Assembly: GCF_903642285.1 (NCBI RefSeq)
Contig: NZ_CAHJWJ010000002.1
Coordinates: forward strand, 62,001-126,000
Origin: Sphingomonas bacterium
GTDB taxonomy: Bacteria; Pseudomonadota; Alphaproteobacteria; Sphingomonadales; Sphingomonadaceae
Direction: 5' to 3'
DNA: 64,000 nt
Both the position numbers and the translations under genes were made by a program. Of this stretch, positions 25,244 through 34,862 are shown piece by piece. Below the pieces are notes generated by a model that searched no databases, was not told where the DNA came from, and worked only from the letters and a program-made list of their open reading frames with translations. Each line of letters opens with the position of its first letter. Within the stretch, counting starts at the first letter, position 1.

Positions 25244-27145
25244 ATGGCTAAAGTAATCGGTATCGATCTCGGAACCACCAACAGCTGCGTTTCGGTGATG
25301 GAGGGTGGCAAGCCCAAGGTGATCGAAAACGCGGAAGGCGCGCGCACCACGCCGTCGATCGTCGCCTTCGCCAAGGACGGCGAGCGATTGGTCGGGCAGC
25401 CGGCCAAGCGGCAGGCGGTGACGAACGGCGACAACACGATCTTCGCGGTGAAGCGCCTGATCGGCCGCCGCTTCGACGATCCGGTGACCAGGAAGGACAC
25501 CGAGCTGGTCCCCTACGCGATCGTGAAGGGTCAGAACGGCGACGCTTGGGTGAAGGCGGGCGGCAAGGATTATTCGCCGTCGCAGATCAGCGCGTTCACG
25601 CTGCAGAAGATGAAGGAAACTGCCGAGAGCTATCTCGGCGAGACGGTGACCCAGGCGGTCATCACCGTGCCGGCCTATTTCAACGACGCACAGCGCCAGG
25701 CGACCAAGGACGCCGGGCAGATCGCCGGCCTGGAAGTGCTGCGCATCATCAACGAGCCGACCGCGGCGGCGCTAGCGTACGGACTGGAGAAGCAGGACGG
25801 CAAGACGATCGCGGTCTATGACCTCGGCGGTGGTACGTTCGACGTGTCGATCCTGGAGATCGGCGACGGCGTGTTCGAGGTGAAGGCGACCAACGGCGAC
25901 ACCTTCCTGGGCGGCGAGGATTTCGACAACAAGCTGGTCGAATATCTGGCCGAGGGGTTCAAGAAGGACGAGGGCATCGACTTGTCGAAGGACAAGCTCG
26001 CGCTGCAGCGTCTTAAGGAAGCCGCGGAAAAGGCGAAGATCGAGCTGTCGTCGGCGGCATCCACCGAGGTCAACCTGCCCTTCATCACGGCGGATCAGAA
26101 TGGCCCGAAGCATCTCGTCAAGACGATCAACCGCGCCGATCTGGAGCGTCTGGTCGATAGCCTGATCCAGCGGACGATCGAGCCGATGAAGAAGGCGTTG
26201 GCGGATGCCGGGCTGAAGACCGGCGACATCAGCGAAGTCGTCCTGGTCGGCGGCATGACCCGCATGCCCAAGGTGCGCGATGCGGTGAAGGCGTTCTTCG
26301 GCAAGGATCCGCATACCGGCGTCAACCCGGACGAGGTCGTGGCGATGGGCGCGGCGATCCAGGCGGGCGTGCTGCAGGGCGACGTCAAGGACGTGCTGCT
26401 GCTCGACGTGACGCCGCTGTCGCTCGGCATCGAGACGCTGGGCGGTGTCTTCACCCGGATGATCGATCGCAACACGACGATCCCGACCAAGAAATCGCAG
26501 ACCTATTCGACCGCCGACGACAATCAGGGTGCCGTCACGATCCGCGTGTTCCAGGGCGAGCGCGAGATGGCTGCCGATAACAAGATGCTCGGCAATTTCG
26601 ATCTCGTCGGCATTCCGCCGGCACCGCGCGGCGTGCCGCAGATCGAGGTGACGTTCGACATTGACGCCAACGGCCTCGTATCGGTCAGCGCCAAGGACAA
26701 GGGCACCGGTAAGGAGCAGCAGATCCGGATCCAGGCATCCGGCGGTCTGTCCGATAGTGACATCGACCAGATGGTGCGTGACGCCGAGAAGTTCGCCGAC
26801 GAGGACAAGAAGCGTCGTGCGGGTGCCGAGGCGAAGAACAATGCCGAGAGCCTGGTGCACACCACCGAACGGCAATTGGTCGACAACGGCGACAAGATCG
26901 ATGCATCGCTGAAATCCGAGATCGAGGCGGCGATCGCCGAGACGAAGACCGCGATCGAGGGCGGCGAGCCCGATGCGATGAACGAGAAGTCGCAGGCGTT
27001 GGCCCAGGTCGCGATGAAGATGGGTCAGGCGATCTACGAGAAGCAGCAGCAGGCCGAGGCGTCTCCGCAAGGTGGCGACACGCATGGCGAGCCGGCCAAG
27101 GACGATGTCGTCGACGCCGAATTCTCGGAAGTCGACGAGAAGTAA
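25244..27145 (+). CDS. dnaK: Chaperone DnaK (Hsp70)
   Basis: 633 residues, full length for DnaK. The ATPase domain begins [16 protein letters not shown]; the second phosphate loop is [17 protein letters not shown] near 195 and the third signature [14 protein letters not shown] near 336. The interdomain linker [13 protein letters not shown] near 385 is intact, followed by the substrate-binding domain and helical lid. The C-terminus ends in the acidic [13 protein letters not shown] typical of proteobacterial DnaK. ATG 25244 gives the canonical N-terminus. It works with DnaJ (214 nt downstream) and GrpE, which is not in this window. It is preceded by a heat-shock promoter. Confidence 0.98.
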   Translation: MAKVIGIDLGTTNSCVSVMEGGKPKVIENAEGARTTPSIVAFAKDGERLVGQPAKRQAVTNGDNTIFAVKRLIGRRFDDPVTRKDTELVPYAIVKGQNGDAWVKAGGKDYSPSQISAFTLQKMKETAESYLGETVTQAVITVPAYFNDAQRQATKDAGQIAGLEVLRIINEPTAAALAYGLEKQDGKTIAVYDLGGGTFDVSILEIGDGVFEVKATNGDTFLGGEDFDNKLVEYLAEGFKKDEGIDLSKDKLALQRLKEAAEKAKIELSSAASTEVNLPFITADQNGPKHLVKTINRADLERLVDSLIQRTIEPMKKALADAGLKTGDISEVVLVGGMTRMPKVRDAVKAFFGKDPHTGVNPDEVVAMGAAIQAGVLQGDVKDVLLLDVTPLSLGIETLGGVFTRMIDRNTTIPTKKSQTYSTADDNQGAVTIRVFQGEREMAADNKMLGNFDLVGIPPAPRGVPQIEVTFDIDANGLVSVSAKDKGTGKEQQIRIQASGGLSDSDIDQMVRDAEKFADEDKKRRAGAEAKNNAESLVHTTERQLVDNGDKIDASLKSEIEAAIAETKTAIEGGEPDAMNEKSQALAQVAMKMGQAIYEKQQQAEASPQGGDTHGEPAKDDVVDAEFSEVDEK

Positions 27146-27199
27146 GAGTGATGCCGTCCTATCCTTCCGCGGGTCGGACCGTCGTGAGGACCTTCACTC

Positions 27200-27305
27200 G
27201 ATCCGTCATGCCGGGCTTGTCCCGGCATCCATCGCGCCGCGTGTCCATCAGGCGATGGGACTCGCGGAGGGATGGACCCCGGGACGAGCCCGGGGTGACG
27301 GCGGT
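27200..27305. repeat. Paired REP-like palindromes between dnaK and dnaJ
   Basis: Two GC-rich hairpin units face each other: one around ATGCCGGGCTTGTCCCGGCAT and one around CCCCGGGACGAGCCCGGGG, separated by roughly 45 nt. The same pair, in opposite orientation, occurs at 36127-36222. This is the arrangement of a bacterial interspersed mosaic element; it could also affect dnaK-dnaJ read-through or mRNA stability. Confidence 0.75.
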
Positions 27306-27359
27306 AGGGTCGTACGCTCTGGCTGGATTGGGGTCGCGGGCGACAACCGGGGGCGGTCA

Positions 27360-28493
27360 ATGAGCACGCAAGTCGATTATTACCAACTGCTCGAATGCGA
27401 GCGCAGTGCGGACGCGACGACGATCAAATCGTCGTATCGAAAACTCGCAATGAAATATCATCCCGACAAGAATGCCGGATGCAAGGACAGCGAGTCGAAG
27501 TTCAAGGCCGTCAGCGAAGCCTATGACGTCCTGAAGGACCCGCAGAGGCGCGCTGCCTATGACCGGTTCGGCCATGCTGCGTTCCAGAATGGCGGCAGTG
27601 GTGCGAACGGTGGAGGCGCGCAGGATTTCGGTGGATTCTCCGACATCTTCGAAAGCGTCTTCGGCGAATTCATGGGCGGGCAGCGTGGCGGTGGCGGTCG
27701 TCAGGCGCAGCGCCGCGGCGCGGATTTGCGCTACGACATGGAGATCACGCTCGAGGAGGCCTATCACGGCAAGTCGACCGAGGTAACGATCGACGTCTCC
27801 GCGCCGTGCGACACCTGTCACGGCGCAGGTGCACGGCCCGGGACCCAGGCGAAGACGTGCCAGCAGTGCGGGGGCCATGGCAAGGTACGGGCGCAGCAGG
27901 GGTTTTTCGTCGTCGAGCGTGCCTGCCCGATCTGCCAGGGCGCGGGTGAAGTGATCGCCGATCCGTGCCCCGATTGTCGCGGCGAAGGCCGGGTGGAGAA
28001 GACCAAGACGCTGTCGGTGAACGTCCCCCCCGGCGTCGATGAAGGCACGCGGGTCCGGCTGACGGGCGAGGGCGAGGCCGGCGCGCGAGGGGCACCAGCG
28101 GGCGATCTGTACATTTTCCTGCACGTGAAGCGGCACCAGCTGTTCGAGCGTGAAGGTACGACCTTGTTTGCGCGCGCACCGATCAGCTTCACGACCGCAT
28201 CGCTCGGCGGGACCATCTCGATCCCCGGGCTCGACGGGCAGACGCACGACATTCGGATCCCCGTCGGCATCCAGTCGGGCAAGCAGCTCCGCCAGCGCGG
28301 TGTCGGCATGCCCGTGCTGCAAGGCAGGGGGCACGGCGATCTGGTCGTCCAGATCGACGTCGAGACACCGACCAAGCTCAGTCTTCGCCAGAAGGAATTG
28401 CTGGAGATGTTTCGCGAGACCGAGACGGGCGACGAGTGTCCGGCGAGCCAGGGCTTCTTTGCCAAGCTGAAGGGTGTGTTCGCTGGAGAGTAG
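27360..28493 (+). CDS. dnaJ: Co-chaperone DnaJ
   Basis: 377 residues. The J domain has the HPD motif in KYHPDKNAG near 32-40. A Gly-rich linker (about 76-118) is followed by four zinc-binding repeats CxxCxGxG (CDTCHGAG, CQQCGGHG, CPICQGAG, CPDCRGEG) at about 145-205 and the C-terminal peptide-binding domains. It stimulates DnaK ATPase and delivers substrates. The ATG at 27360 gives the standard MSTQVDYYQLLE start. It lies downstream of dnaK in the same direction and is convergent with the EthD-domain gene 17 nt away. Confidence 0.97.
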   Translation: MSTQVDYYQLLECERSADATTIKSSYRKLAMKYHPDKNAGCKDSESKFKAVSEAYDVLKDPQRRAAYDRFGHAAFQNGGSGANGGGAQDFGGFSDIFESVFGEFMGGQRGGGGRQAQRRGADLRYDMEITLEEAYHGKSTEVTIDVSAPCDTCHGAGARPGTQAKTCQQCGGHGKVRAQQGFFVVERACPICQGAGEVIADPCPDCRGEGRVEKTKTLSVNVPPGVDEGTRVRLTGEGEAGARGAPAGDLYIFLHVKRHQLFEREGTTLFARAPISFTTASLGGTISIPGLDGQTHDIRIPVGIQSGKQLRQRGVGMPVLQGRGHGDLVVQIDVETPTKLSLRQKELLEMFRETETGDECPASQGFFAKLKGVFAGE

Positions 28494-28510
28494 CGCTGCC
28501 GCGAGGGTGC

Positions 28511-28855
28511 TCAGGCCTTCACGACGTTCTCGCGCGATACGATGAAGTCGCAGCCGTGCAGGTCGAGGAACGACTCCTCATCGGGCCTGATCCGCTGAAG
28601 ATATTCGGAATCGGAGAAGCAACGCTCCAGCGCCTCGACATCGTCGAACCAGAGTTCTGTCACGCCATCATACTTGACCGGGGGCATGCCCGGCAGCTCG
28701 ACAGGCAACGCATGCTGCTGAACGTAGCGCCGCACCGTCGCCTTAACCACCGCCACCGACATGAATAGATCGGCATGGATGTTCCGGTGATGCTCGACGA
28801 ACTGATCATGGGTCAGCGACGGCTTGCGCTTCAATAGAATGGTGAACTTGACCAT
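28511..28855 (-). CDS. EthD-domain protein
   Basis: A 114-residue dimeric ferredoxin-like barrel of the EthD family. It begins MVKFTILLKRKPSLTHDQFVEHH; the conserved H-x4-H-x2 pattern continues in HHRNIHADL, and YDGVTELWFDDVEAL and the late DEESFLDL are typical. EthD proteins accompany oxidative degradation genes (ether or polyketide substrates), where a few members act as small oxygenases or cyclases; most are uncharacterised. I chose ATG 28855 because the family starts directly with this strand. It stands alone here; no oxidative partner is adjacent. Confidence 0.75.
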   Translation of the reverse strand: MVKFTILLKRKPSLTHDQFVEHHRNIHADLFMSVAVVKATVRRYVQQHALPVELPGMPPVKYDGVTELWFDDVEALERCFSDSEYLQRIRPDEESFLDLHGCDFIVSRENVVKA

Positions 28856-28977
28856 GATCTGTCCTCTGCCGGGCGCCGCCGGCGGGACGATGCGTTGCTC
28901 AAACGGCGGCGGTGGTGCCAAGTTCCCGGCCGTCCGCCCGCGTGGAACGGCGAAGGCGATCGTCAACCCTGCCCTTG

Positions 28978-29002
28978 CCGCCCCTTCGCGTCGAAGGGGC
29001 GG
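28978..29002 (-). terminator. Strong hairpin after the small peptide gene
   Basis: CCGCCCCTTCG and CGAAGGGGCGG form a perfect 11-bp stem with a 3-nt centre, starting 12 nt past the stop of the 28-residue peptide on the minus strand. There is no U-run, so termination is plausible but not certain. Confidence 0.4.
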
Positions 29003-29013
29003 GGGCCGATGGA

Positions 29014-29100
29014 TCAGAGGGTGGAAATGACCACCCCGACCACCAGCGCCTGGGCCGCGATCGCCAGCATGGTGCTGGCCACGGTCTCGAACATGCGCAT
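29014..29100 (-). CDS. 28-residue hydrophobic peptide
   Basis: Starts MRMFETVASTMLAIAAQ and continues as one hydrophobic segment ending VVISTL, so it could span a membrane once. The start has a good ribosome binding site (GGAGA, 7 nt upstream), and a strong hairpin follows the stop. Nothing else codes between the EthD gene and the SH3 protein gene, leaving this as the best explanation of the gap. Function unknown; alternatives are a leader peptide or chance. Confidence 0.45.
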   Translation of the reverse strand: MRMFETVASTMLAIAAQALVVGVVISTL

Positions 29101-29185
29101 GGTAAGTCTCCAATGCCGGTGATATATCCGACAAGGGGGATGTGGGTATTATTGCCAAGTTGCGCAATATTGTTTCGCGTTGCCG

Positions 29186-29206
29186 CGATTGCATCAAACG
29201 CAATCG
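29186..29206 (-). terminator. Hairpin directly after the SH3-domain gene
   Basis: CGATTGC and GCAATCG form a perfect 7-bp stem around a 7-nt loop, beginning 2 nt past the stop of the SH3-domain gene. No U-run follows; possible terminator. Confidence 0.35.
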
Positions 29207-29208
29207 TG

Positions 29209-29718
29209 TCAGGGTAGCGTTTCGGCAGGGCCGACGCCCCACAGATTGCCGGTCTCCACGAATCCGGCCTGCCCCTTGACGTCCAGCCGACACCATCCGC
29301 TCCCGCATTGCCCGATCCGGCCGACGACGCCGGGGGCCGCGCGCCATACGAGATGAGAGTTTGCACTTGGCTGCTCGTGCATTTCCACCGGCTGCGACGA
29401 GCGGACGATCGCGGTGCGCGCGTCGCGAAGCAGCCGGTCCTCCATCCAGCCCTGCACGCCATCGGGGTCTTCGATCTTGCGCCATGCCTTGTACGTCGCG
29501 ATGACACGGACGGGCAGGTCGGCGCGCTGGTAAAGCCAGCTGGCGGGGTAAATCCGGGCGGGGCCCGTTCGCATGCGTGCACGCCCGGCACCGATCGATG
29601 CGAAATAGGGCAAGGTTCGCTTCGTGCTTGCCCCGAGCGTCGCGGTCGGCACCGCGATCAGCAACACCGTGCCGCCGAGTACCGCTTTCGCCGCGAGAGA
29701 TCTGATCACCTGATGCAT
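29209..29718 (-). CDS. Exported bacterial SH3-domain protein
   Basis: 169 residues. An N-terminal signal segment (AKAVLGGTVLLIAVPTATLGAS) is followed by two SH3-type repeats: RARMRTGPARIYPASWLYQRADLPVRVIATYKAWRKIEDPDG is paraphrased here by its key GPA, PVRVIA and W-x-KIEDPDG elements near 50-90, and a second unit has GVVGRIGQCGSGWCRLDVKGQAGFV near 130-155. This is the SH3_4/DUF1058 layout found in alphaproteobacterial periplasmic proteins, thought to bind peptidoglycan or partner proteins. The gene is divergent from the 2-hydroxyacid dehydrogenase, 78 nt away, a common arrangement in sphingomonads. Confidence 0.75.
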   Translation of the reverse strand: MHQVIRSLAAKAVLGGTVLLIAVPTATLGASTKRTLPYFASIGAGRARMRTGPARIYPASWLYQRADLPVRVIATYKAWRKIEDPDGVQGWMEDRLLRDARTAIVRSSQPVEMHEQPSANSHLVWRAAPGVVGRIGQCGSGWCRLDVKGQAGFVETGNLWGVGPAETLP

Positions 29719-29796
29719 CCATGCCTCCTATCGCGAGGTCGGCCCCGGCATCAACCACCGTTGACGCCGCCGCGCCCCTTCGCCAAGTCATGCGCG

Positions 29797-30795
29797 ATGC
29801 CCGACACGCGCCGCTGCCCGGACCCGAAGGTCGTCGTGACCCGCGAACTGCCCGATATCGTGATGGCGCGGATCGATGCGCTGTTCGACGCGACCAACAA
29901 CCGCACGGATGCCGAGATGACGCGCGATCAGCTGGCCGATGCGATGGCGGCCTGCGACGTGCTGGTCCCGACCGTAACCGATGAGATCGACGCTGGGCTG
30001 ATCGCGGACGCCGGCGATCGGCTTCGGCTGATCGCGAATTTCGGTGCGGGCGTCAATCATATCGACCTGAAGGCGGCGCGCGCGCGCGGTATCATCGTCA
30101 CGAATACGCCAGGCGTCCTGACCGAAGATACCGCGGACATGACGATGGCGCTGATCGTATCGGTGCCGCGACGGCTCGCGGAGGGCGAGAAGCTCGTCCG
30201 GTCAGGCGAATGGAAAGGCTGGAGCCCCGGCGGGATGCTCGGCCACCGGATCGGCGGCAAGACACTCGGGATCGTCGGCATGGGACGGATCGGCCAGGCG
30301 GTCGCGCTGCGCGCGCGGGCGTTCGGTCTGTCGGTCCATTACCATAATCGCCACCGATTGCCCGCGGTGCTCGAGGCGCAGCTGGCCGCGACGTGGCATC
30401 CCGATCTGGACGATATGGTGCGCGCGATCGATATCCTGACCATCCACACCCCGCGCAATGCCGATAGCGAGAATCTGATCGATGCCCGGCGCATCGGGCT
30501 GCTGCGCGCGCATGCGTATGTCATCAACGCCAGTCGCGGCGGCATCCTGGACGAAAATGCCCTGGTCGATGCGCTGGAAGGGGGGCGGCTGGCGGGGGCC
30601 GGGCTCGACGTATGGCGTCACGAACCGACGATCGATCCCCGGTTGCTGGCGCTGCCCAACGTCGTCATGACCCCGCATATGGGTTCGGCCACCTATGAGG
30701 GTCGTGTCGCGAGCGGGGAGCGGGTGATCGCCAACATCCGTATGTGGGCCGACGGGCACCGGCCGCCGGATCAGGTATTGGAGGGGTGGGCTTAA
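29797..30795 (+). CDS. D-2-hydroxyacid dehydrogenase (glyoxylate/hydroxypyruvate reductase type)
   Basis: 332 residues, cytoplasmic. The NAD(P)-binding motif GIVGMGRIGQAV is near 160-171. Catalytic residues appear as Arg in INASRGGILDENAL near 245, Glu in DVWRHEPTIDP near 274 and His in TPHMGSAT near 292. A Arg/His pair after the second strand (HYHNRHR) points to NADP preference, as in GhrA/GhrB and GyaR. Likely substrate is glyoxylate or hydroxypyruvate. I chose ATG 29797 (MPDTRRCPDPKVVVTR) because the frame upstream runs antisense through the SH3 gene. Confidence 0.85.
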   Translation: MPDTRRCPDPKVVVTRELPDIVMARIDALFDATNNRTDAEMTRDQLADAMAACDVLVPTVTDEIDAGLIADAGDRLRLIANFGAGVNHIDLKAARARGIIVTNTPGVLTEDTADMTMALIVSVPRRLAEGEKLVRSGEWKGWSPGGMLGHRIGGKTLGIVGMGRIGQAVALRARAFGLSVHYHNRHRLPAVLEAQLAATWHPDLDDMVRAIDILTIHTPRNADSENLIDARRIGLLRAHAYVINASRGGILDENALVDALEGGRLAGAGLDVWRHEPTIDPRLLALPNVVMTPHMGSATYEGRVASGERVIANIRMWADGHRPPDQVLEGWA

Positions 30796-30909
30796 GGCTC
30801 GCTGCCTAAAGCGTCGCACCGTCGCGTCGAGAGCCGAACCGCGATGTATCCCGTCCGTTACGATATCCGTCTTAAAGATGAGGATTGTCGGGGGACAACG
30901 GTCGCATCA

Positions 30910-32337
30910 TCAATCCCCCGTTAGGATACGGTCCACCAACTGCTTCACGCTCGGTACGAAGCCGTTGGAATAGAACGGGTCGCGCTTGAAACTGTACGCC
31001 GTGTGTCCCGCGAACATCAGGTTCCGTTCGGTATCGCCGCCATGCGCAATGTCTTGCAGAGTCTTCTGGATGCAGAAGCTGCGCGGATCGGCCAGACGGC
31101 CGGTCGAATTGGTCTCGGTGTCCGCCCAGCTGGAGAACGCGCATTGCGACAGGCAGCCCATGCAATCCGCCTGGTCCTTGCGGATCATCTGCTTGTCGGT
31201 CGGCGTCACGAACACGAGCGTATTGTCCGGGGTCTTCAACGCGTCGGTGAAGCCTTCGCCGTACCAGGCGCGCGCGCGCAGCAGGTCGTTGCGGGTCACC
31301 CAGAAATTCCGCCCCTTCACGCCGACGTCGAGCTGGAAGACATGATCGCCCGCTTCCTGCGTCGAGAACGCGATCTGTCGATCGGAGCGTGCTTCGAGAT
31401 GGCGGAGAAACGGATTGCGCACCGCCGACGAATAGAACCCGGTCGGCGAGAAACGATGGAGCAATATCTCGCCCTCTTCGAGCGTCGACAGCCGGTCCTT
31501 CCACCCCTGCGGGATCGGGCTTTCCCGCGTCAGCAGCGGTCGCGTTCCGTACTGGAACATGATCGCGCCGAGTTCGGGGTTGTCGATCCAGTCGTTCCAG
31601 TCGCGCAGGTACCAGACGCCGCCGGCCATCACGATCGGCGTCGTGTCGGGGATGCCGCCTTCGCGCATCGTGTCGCGGAGCGCCTTGACGCGCGGATACG
31701 GGTCCTCGGGCTTCAACGGATCCTCGGCGTTGGACAGGCCGTTATGCCCGCCCGCAAGCCAGGGGTCCTCGTACACCACCGCCGCCAGCCATTCGGCCGC
31801 CTTGGAATAGGCACGCTTCCATAGCGCGCGAAAGGCGCGGCCGGAGCTGACGATCGGCAGATAGCTGACATTGTACGACGCCGCGATCTCGCTCAGCTTG
31901 TACGGCATGCCCGCGCCGCAGGTGACGCCGGCGACAAGCCCGCGGGTGCGTTCCAGGACGCCGTGCAGCACCCGCTGCGCCCCGCCCATTTCCCACAGCA
32001 CGTTGATATTGATCGCGCCCTTGCCGCCTGCGATGTCGAACGCGCGCTTGACCTGCTGCACGGCACCCTCGATCGCATATTCGATCAGTTCTTCATGCCG
32101 TTCGCGCCGCGTCAACGTGCGGTAGATCTGGGGCACGATCTTGCCGTCGGGATCGTAGCTGTCGGCATTCACCGCGGATACCGTACCGATGCCACCCGCC
32201 GCGGCCCAGGCGCCCGCGGACGCGTGGTTGGTCGCGGCGACGCCCTTGCCGCCCTCGACGAGCGGCCAGACTTCGCGGCCATTATAGACGATCGGATTAA
32301 GGCCTTTGAACACGGGAACGGGCTTCCTTTCGAGCAT
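30910..32337 (-). CDS. Nitronate monooxygenase-like (NPD family) flavoprotein
   Basis: A 475-residue FMN-dependent TIM-barrel protein of the 2-nitropropane-dioxygenase / enoyl-reductase FabK-like superfamily. NHASAGAWAAAGGIGTVSAVNA near 37 and TPIVMAGGVWYLRDWNDW near 235, with a later IMFQYGTRPLLT, form the FMN phosphate region. It is about 100-150 residues longer than standard nitronate monooxygenases. The extra C-terminal part has a cysteine group CMGCLSQC near 395-402 and a further Cys near 425, which might bind metal or a cluster. A true nitronate oxidase role is uncertain for this long branch. Confidence 0.7.
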   Translation of the reverse strand: MLERKPVPVFKGLNPIVYNGREVWPLVEGGKGVAATNHASAGAWAAAGGIGTVSAVNADSYDPDGKIVPQIYRTLTRRERHEELIEYAIEGAVQQVKRAFDIAGGKGAININVLWEMGGAQRVLHGVLERTRGLVAGVTCGAGMPYKLSEIAASYNVSYLPIVSSGRAFRALWKRAYSKAAEWLAAVVYEDPWLAGGHNGLSNAEDPLKPEDPYPRVKALRDTMREGGIPDTTPIVMAGGVWYLRDWNDWIDNPELGAIMFQYGTRPLLTRESPIPQGWKDRLSTLEEGEILLHRFSPTGFYSSAVRNPFLRHLEARSDRQIAFSTQEAGDHVFQLDVGVKGRNFWVTRNDLLRARAWYGEGFTDALKTPDNTLVFVTPTDKQMIRKDQADCMGCLSQCAFSSWADTETNSTGRLADPRSFCIQKTLQDIAHGGDTERNLMFAGHTAYSFKRDPFYSNGFVPSVKQLVDRILTGD

Positions 32338-32388
32338 CAGCTACGTTGCGCTATAGCGTAAGGTTGCGTTCGGGCGAGCGAAACCTGG

Positions 32389-33525
32389 CTAGGCCAAAGC
32401 CCCGAGGCGGCCCATTGCACCCTCGTACAAAGCACGATACCGGGCGATCATCAACGTCTCGTCATATTCGGCGCGCGCCTTCGTCCGGTTCGCGGCACCC
32501 ACCGTCCCGCGCAGATCGGCGTCGAGCAGCAACGGCTGGATCGCATCGCGCAAAAACACTTCGCCCGCCGCCTCCGCGATGAACGGCGCGTTTTCGGGTG
32601 CGACCATCAGCGGCACGTCGCCCACCGGCGGCGCGGCGATCGGCAATCCAGCCGCCATCGCTTCGACGACGGAGATCGGGAATTGCTCGCTCAGTGACGA
32701 GAGCGCAAGGATATCGAACAGCCCGACATAACGGTGCGGCCGATCGAGGAAACCCGGCATCACCAGCCGGTCCGCGATCCCCATCGCCGCCGCGGCCTGG
32801 CGGATCGTGTCGCGTTCCGGCCCTTCGCCGACGATGACCAGACGAAACCGGCCCGACAGGCCACCGCACGCGCGCACCAAAGCGGGCAGGTCCTTGACCG
32901 CACGCAGGCCGGCAACCGCCCCGATCACGACGTCCTTCGGCCCGCGGACGAGGCCGGGTATCGCCTTCGGGTCGGGCTTGCCTGCGAACAGCGCGGTGTC
33001 GATGCCGTTGACGATGCGATGCACGCGCGCCGACGGCTGCTTCCAGGTCTTGCGCGCGATTGTCTCCAGCGCCTGCGACGGCACCACCAGCGCATGCGCC
33101 GCGCCAAGCGCGATCCGGCGATAGACGTTGCGTTGGGTCTTGAGCCCACCGGCTTCGTCCGCGTTGAAGCCGTCCTCGTGGTGGACGAGCGGTGGCGCGT
33201 CTCTGGCGAACACGCGCCGTGCCATCGCGCCGTCGATCGCACCCCAGTTATAGCTCAGTACGAGATCGAACCCGCGCATGAACTGCGCGATCGCCTCGTA
33301 TCGCGCGACCGATGGTCGGCCCGTCAGCGGGGGCGGGTCCTGCGCGATCTCGTATCCGATGTGCTTCGCGATACCGATCGTCGCACCGGTCGCGCCCGGC
33401 ACGCCGGATACGATCACGTGCCGCGCAGCCGCGCCGAACGCGTTCATCAGCCGGACGGCACGCGCCTCCTTGCCGCCCCAGTCGAACGAGGAATGGAGGT
33501 GGAGGATCTTGACGGAAGCCGGCAT
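32389..33525 (-). CDS. Family 4 glycosyltransferase
   Basis: 378 residues, GT-B fold. The acceptor domain begins VKILHLHSSFDWGGKEARAVRLM (residues 5-27 region). The donor domain has IGAVAGLRAVKDLPALVRAC, FRLVIVGEGPERDTI and the E-x7-E element SLSEQFPISVVEAMAAGLPI near 283-302. It probably acts on a surface polysaccharide or glycolipid. It lies 33 nt downstream of hmgA on the same strand but with no metabolic link to it. Confidence 0.8.
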   Translation of the reverse strand: MPASVKILHLHSSFDWGGKEARAVRLMNAFGAAARHVIVSGVPGATGATIGIAKHIGYEIAQDPPPLTGRPSVARYEAIAQFMRGFDLVLSYNWGAIDGAMARRVFARDAPPLVHHEDGFNADEAGGLKTQRNVYRRIALGAAHALVVPSQALETIARKTWKQPSARVHRIVNGIDTALFAGKPDPKAIPGLVRGPKDVVIGAVAGLRAVKDLPALVRACGGLSGRFRLVIVGEGPERDTIRQAAAAMGIADRLVMPGFLDRPHRYVGLFDILALSSLSEQFPISVVEAMAAGLPIAAPPVGDVPLMVAPENAPFIAEAAGEVFLRDAIQPLLLDADLRGTVGAANRTKARAEYDETLMIARYRALYEGAMGRLGALA

Positions 33526-33558
33526 GCGATTGGCGTTAGCGTCTATTGCGACGTCTCG

Positions 33559-34848
33559 CTATCGCAGCGGCACCTGCGCCTTCGGAAACCCGTCCCATGC
33601 CTGGTCGTAATCCTCGTCCAGCGCGCCCGTCTCCAGCGCGAAGGCGGTCGGGTGGAAGACCCACCGGCTTTCGATCATGAACGCCATCGTGCCGTCGATC
33701 CTGTGCGGCTTCAGGTCCGCCGCCGACGCTGCCTGCCACGTCGCGACGTCGGGGCCATGGCCAGACATCTGGTTGTGCAGCGACAGTGCCCCCGGCCGAA
33801 ACCCTTCCGCCTTCGCGTCATACGCGCCGGTGATGAGCCCCATGCATTCGCTCATGACGTTGCGGTGGAACCAAGGCGGGCGGAACGTGTCTTCCGCGAC
33901 CATCCAGCGTGGCGGGAAGATCACGAAATCGACGTTCGCGGTGCCGGGCACCTCGCTTGGTGAGGTCAGGACGGTGAAGATCGACGGATCGGGATGATCG
34001 AAGCTGACCGTGCCGATCGTGTTGAAGCGCGCCAGATCATATTTCCACGGCGCATAATTGCCGTGCCACGCGACGACGTCCAGCGGCGAACGGCCGAGCT
34101 CCGTCGTCCACAGGCTGCCGAGGAATTTCTGGACAAGTTCATACTCGCCCTCGACATCCTCGAACCACGCTACCGGCGTTGCGAAATCGCGCGGATTGGC
34201 AAGGCCGTTCGCGCCGATCGGGCCGAGATCGGGGAGGCGGAAGGGGCTGCCATGGTTTTCCGCGACATAGCCGCGCGCGTTGCCGTCGGGCAGCATCACG
34301 CGGAAGCGCACGCCGCGCGGAATCAGCGCGATCTCGCCGGGCTTCACGTCGATCCGGCCGAGTTCGGTCAGCAACGTCAAGCCGCCGCGTTCGGGCAGGA
34401 TCAGCAATTCGCCGTCCCCCGACACGAAGGCGCGGTCGGTCATGTCCTTGCTGGCGGCGTACAGATGCATCGCAACGCCGGTCTGCGTCGCGGGGCCATC
34501 GCCCGCGACGAGCATCGTCGTCAGGCTGTCGAGCCAGTCGGCGTCGGCGTCCGCTTCGAGCGGCCCCCAGCGCAGGCGGTTTGGCGCAAGGGGGTGTTTG
34601 TCCGTACCGGGGGCGAACCGCTTCGCCCCGTCGTAACGGATGAACGCGGGATGTGCGGCGGAGGGGCGCAGGCGATAGAGCCAGGAGCGGCGGTTCTCGT
34701 GGCGTGGCGCGGTAAAGGCGGTGCCGCTCAGCTGTTCGGTGTAGAGGCCGAACGGCGGTTTCTGCGGCGCGTTGCGGCCGACGGGGAGGGCGCCGGCGAC
34801 GGCTTCGGTCGCGAAGTGGTTGCCAAAGCCAGTCTGGTAGTCGGTCAT
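33559..34848 (-). CDS. hmgA: Homogentisate 1,2-dioxygenase
   Basis: 429 residues, full length. This iron enzyme cleaves homogentisate to maleylacetoacetate in tyrosine and phenylalanine degradation. The N-terminus [17 protein letters not shown] is highly conserved. The iron ligands sit in [15 protein letters not shown] near 328-342 (His, Glu) and [10 protein letters not shown] near 358-367 (His). [26 protein letters not shown] near 215 is another family signature, here given by its [14 protein letters not shown] core. It is downstream of hppD on the same strand, so the two make a tyrosine-catabolic unit. Maleylacetoacetate isomerase and fumarylacetoacetase are not in the window. Confidence 0.96.
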   Translation of the reverse strand: MTDYQTGFGNHFATEAVAGALPVGRNAPQKPPFGLYTEQLSGTAFTAPRHENRRSWLYRLRPSAAHPAFIRYDGAKRFAPGTDKHPLAPNRLRWGPLEADADADWLDSLTTMLVAGDGPATQTGVAMHLYAASKDMTDRAFVSGDGELLILPERGGLTLLTELGRIDVKPGEIALIPRGVRFRVMLPDGNARGYVAENHGSPFRLPDLGPIGANGLANPRDFATPVAWFEDVEGEYELVQKFLGSLWTTELGRSPLDVVAWHGNYAPWKYDLARFNTIGTVSFDHPDPSIFTVLTSPSEVPGTANVDFVIFPPRWMVAEDTFRPPWFHRNVMSECMGLITGAYDAKAEGFRPGALSLHNQMSGHGPDVATWQAASAADLKPHRIDGTMAFMIESRWVFHPTAFALETGALDEDYDQAWDGFPKAQVPLR

Positions 34849-34862
34849 GGTCTGATCCTCGA

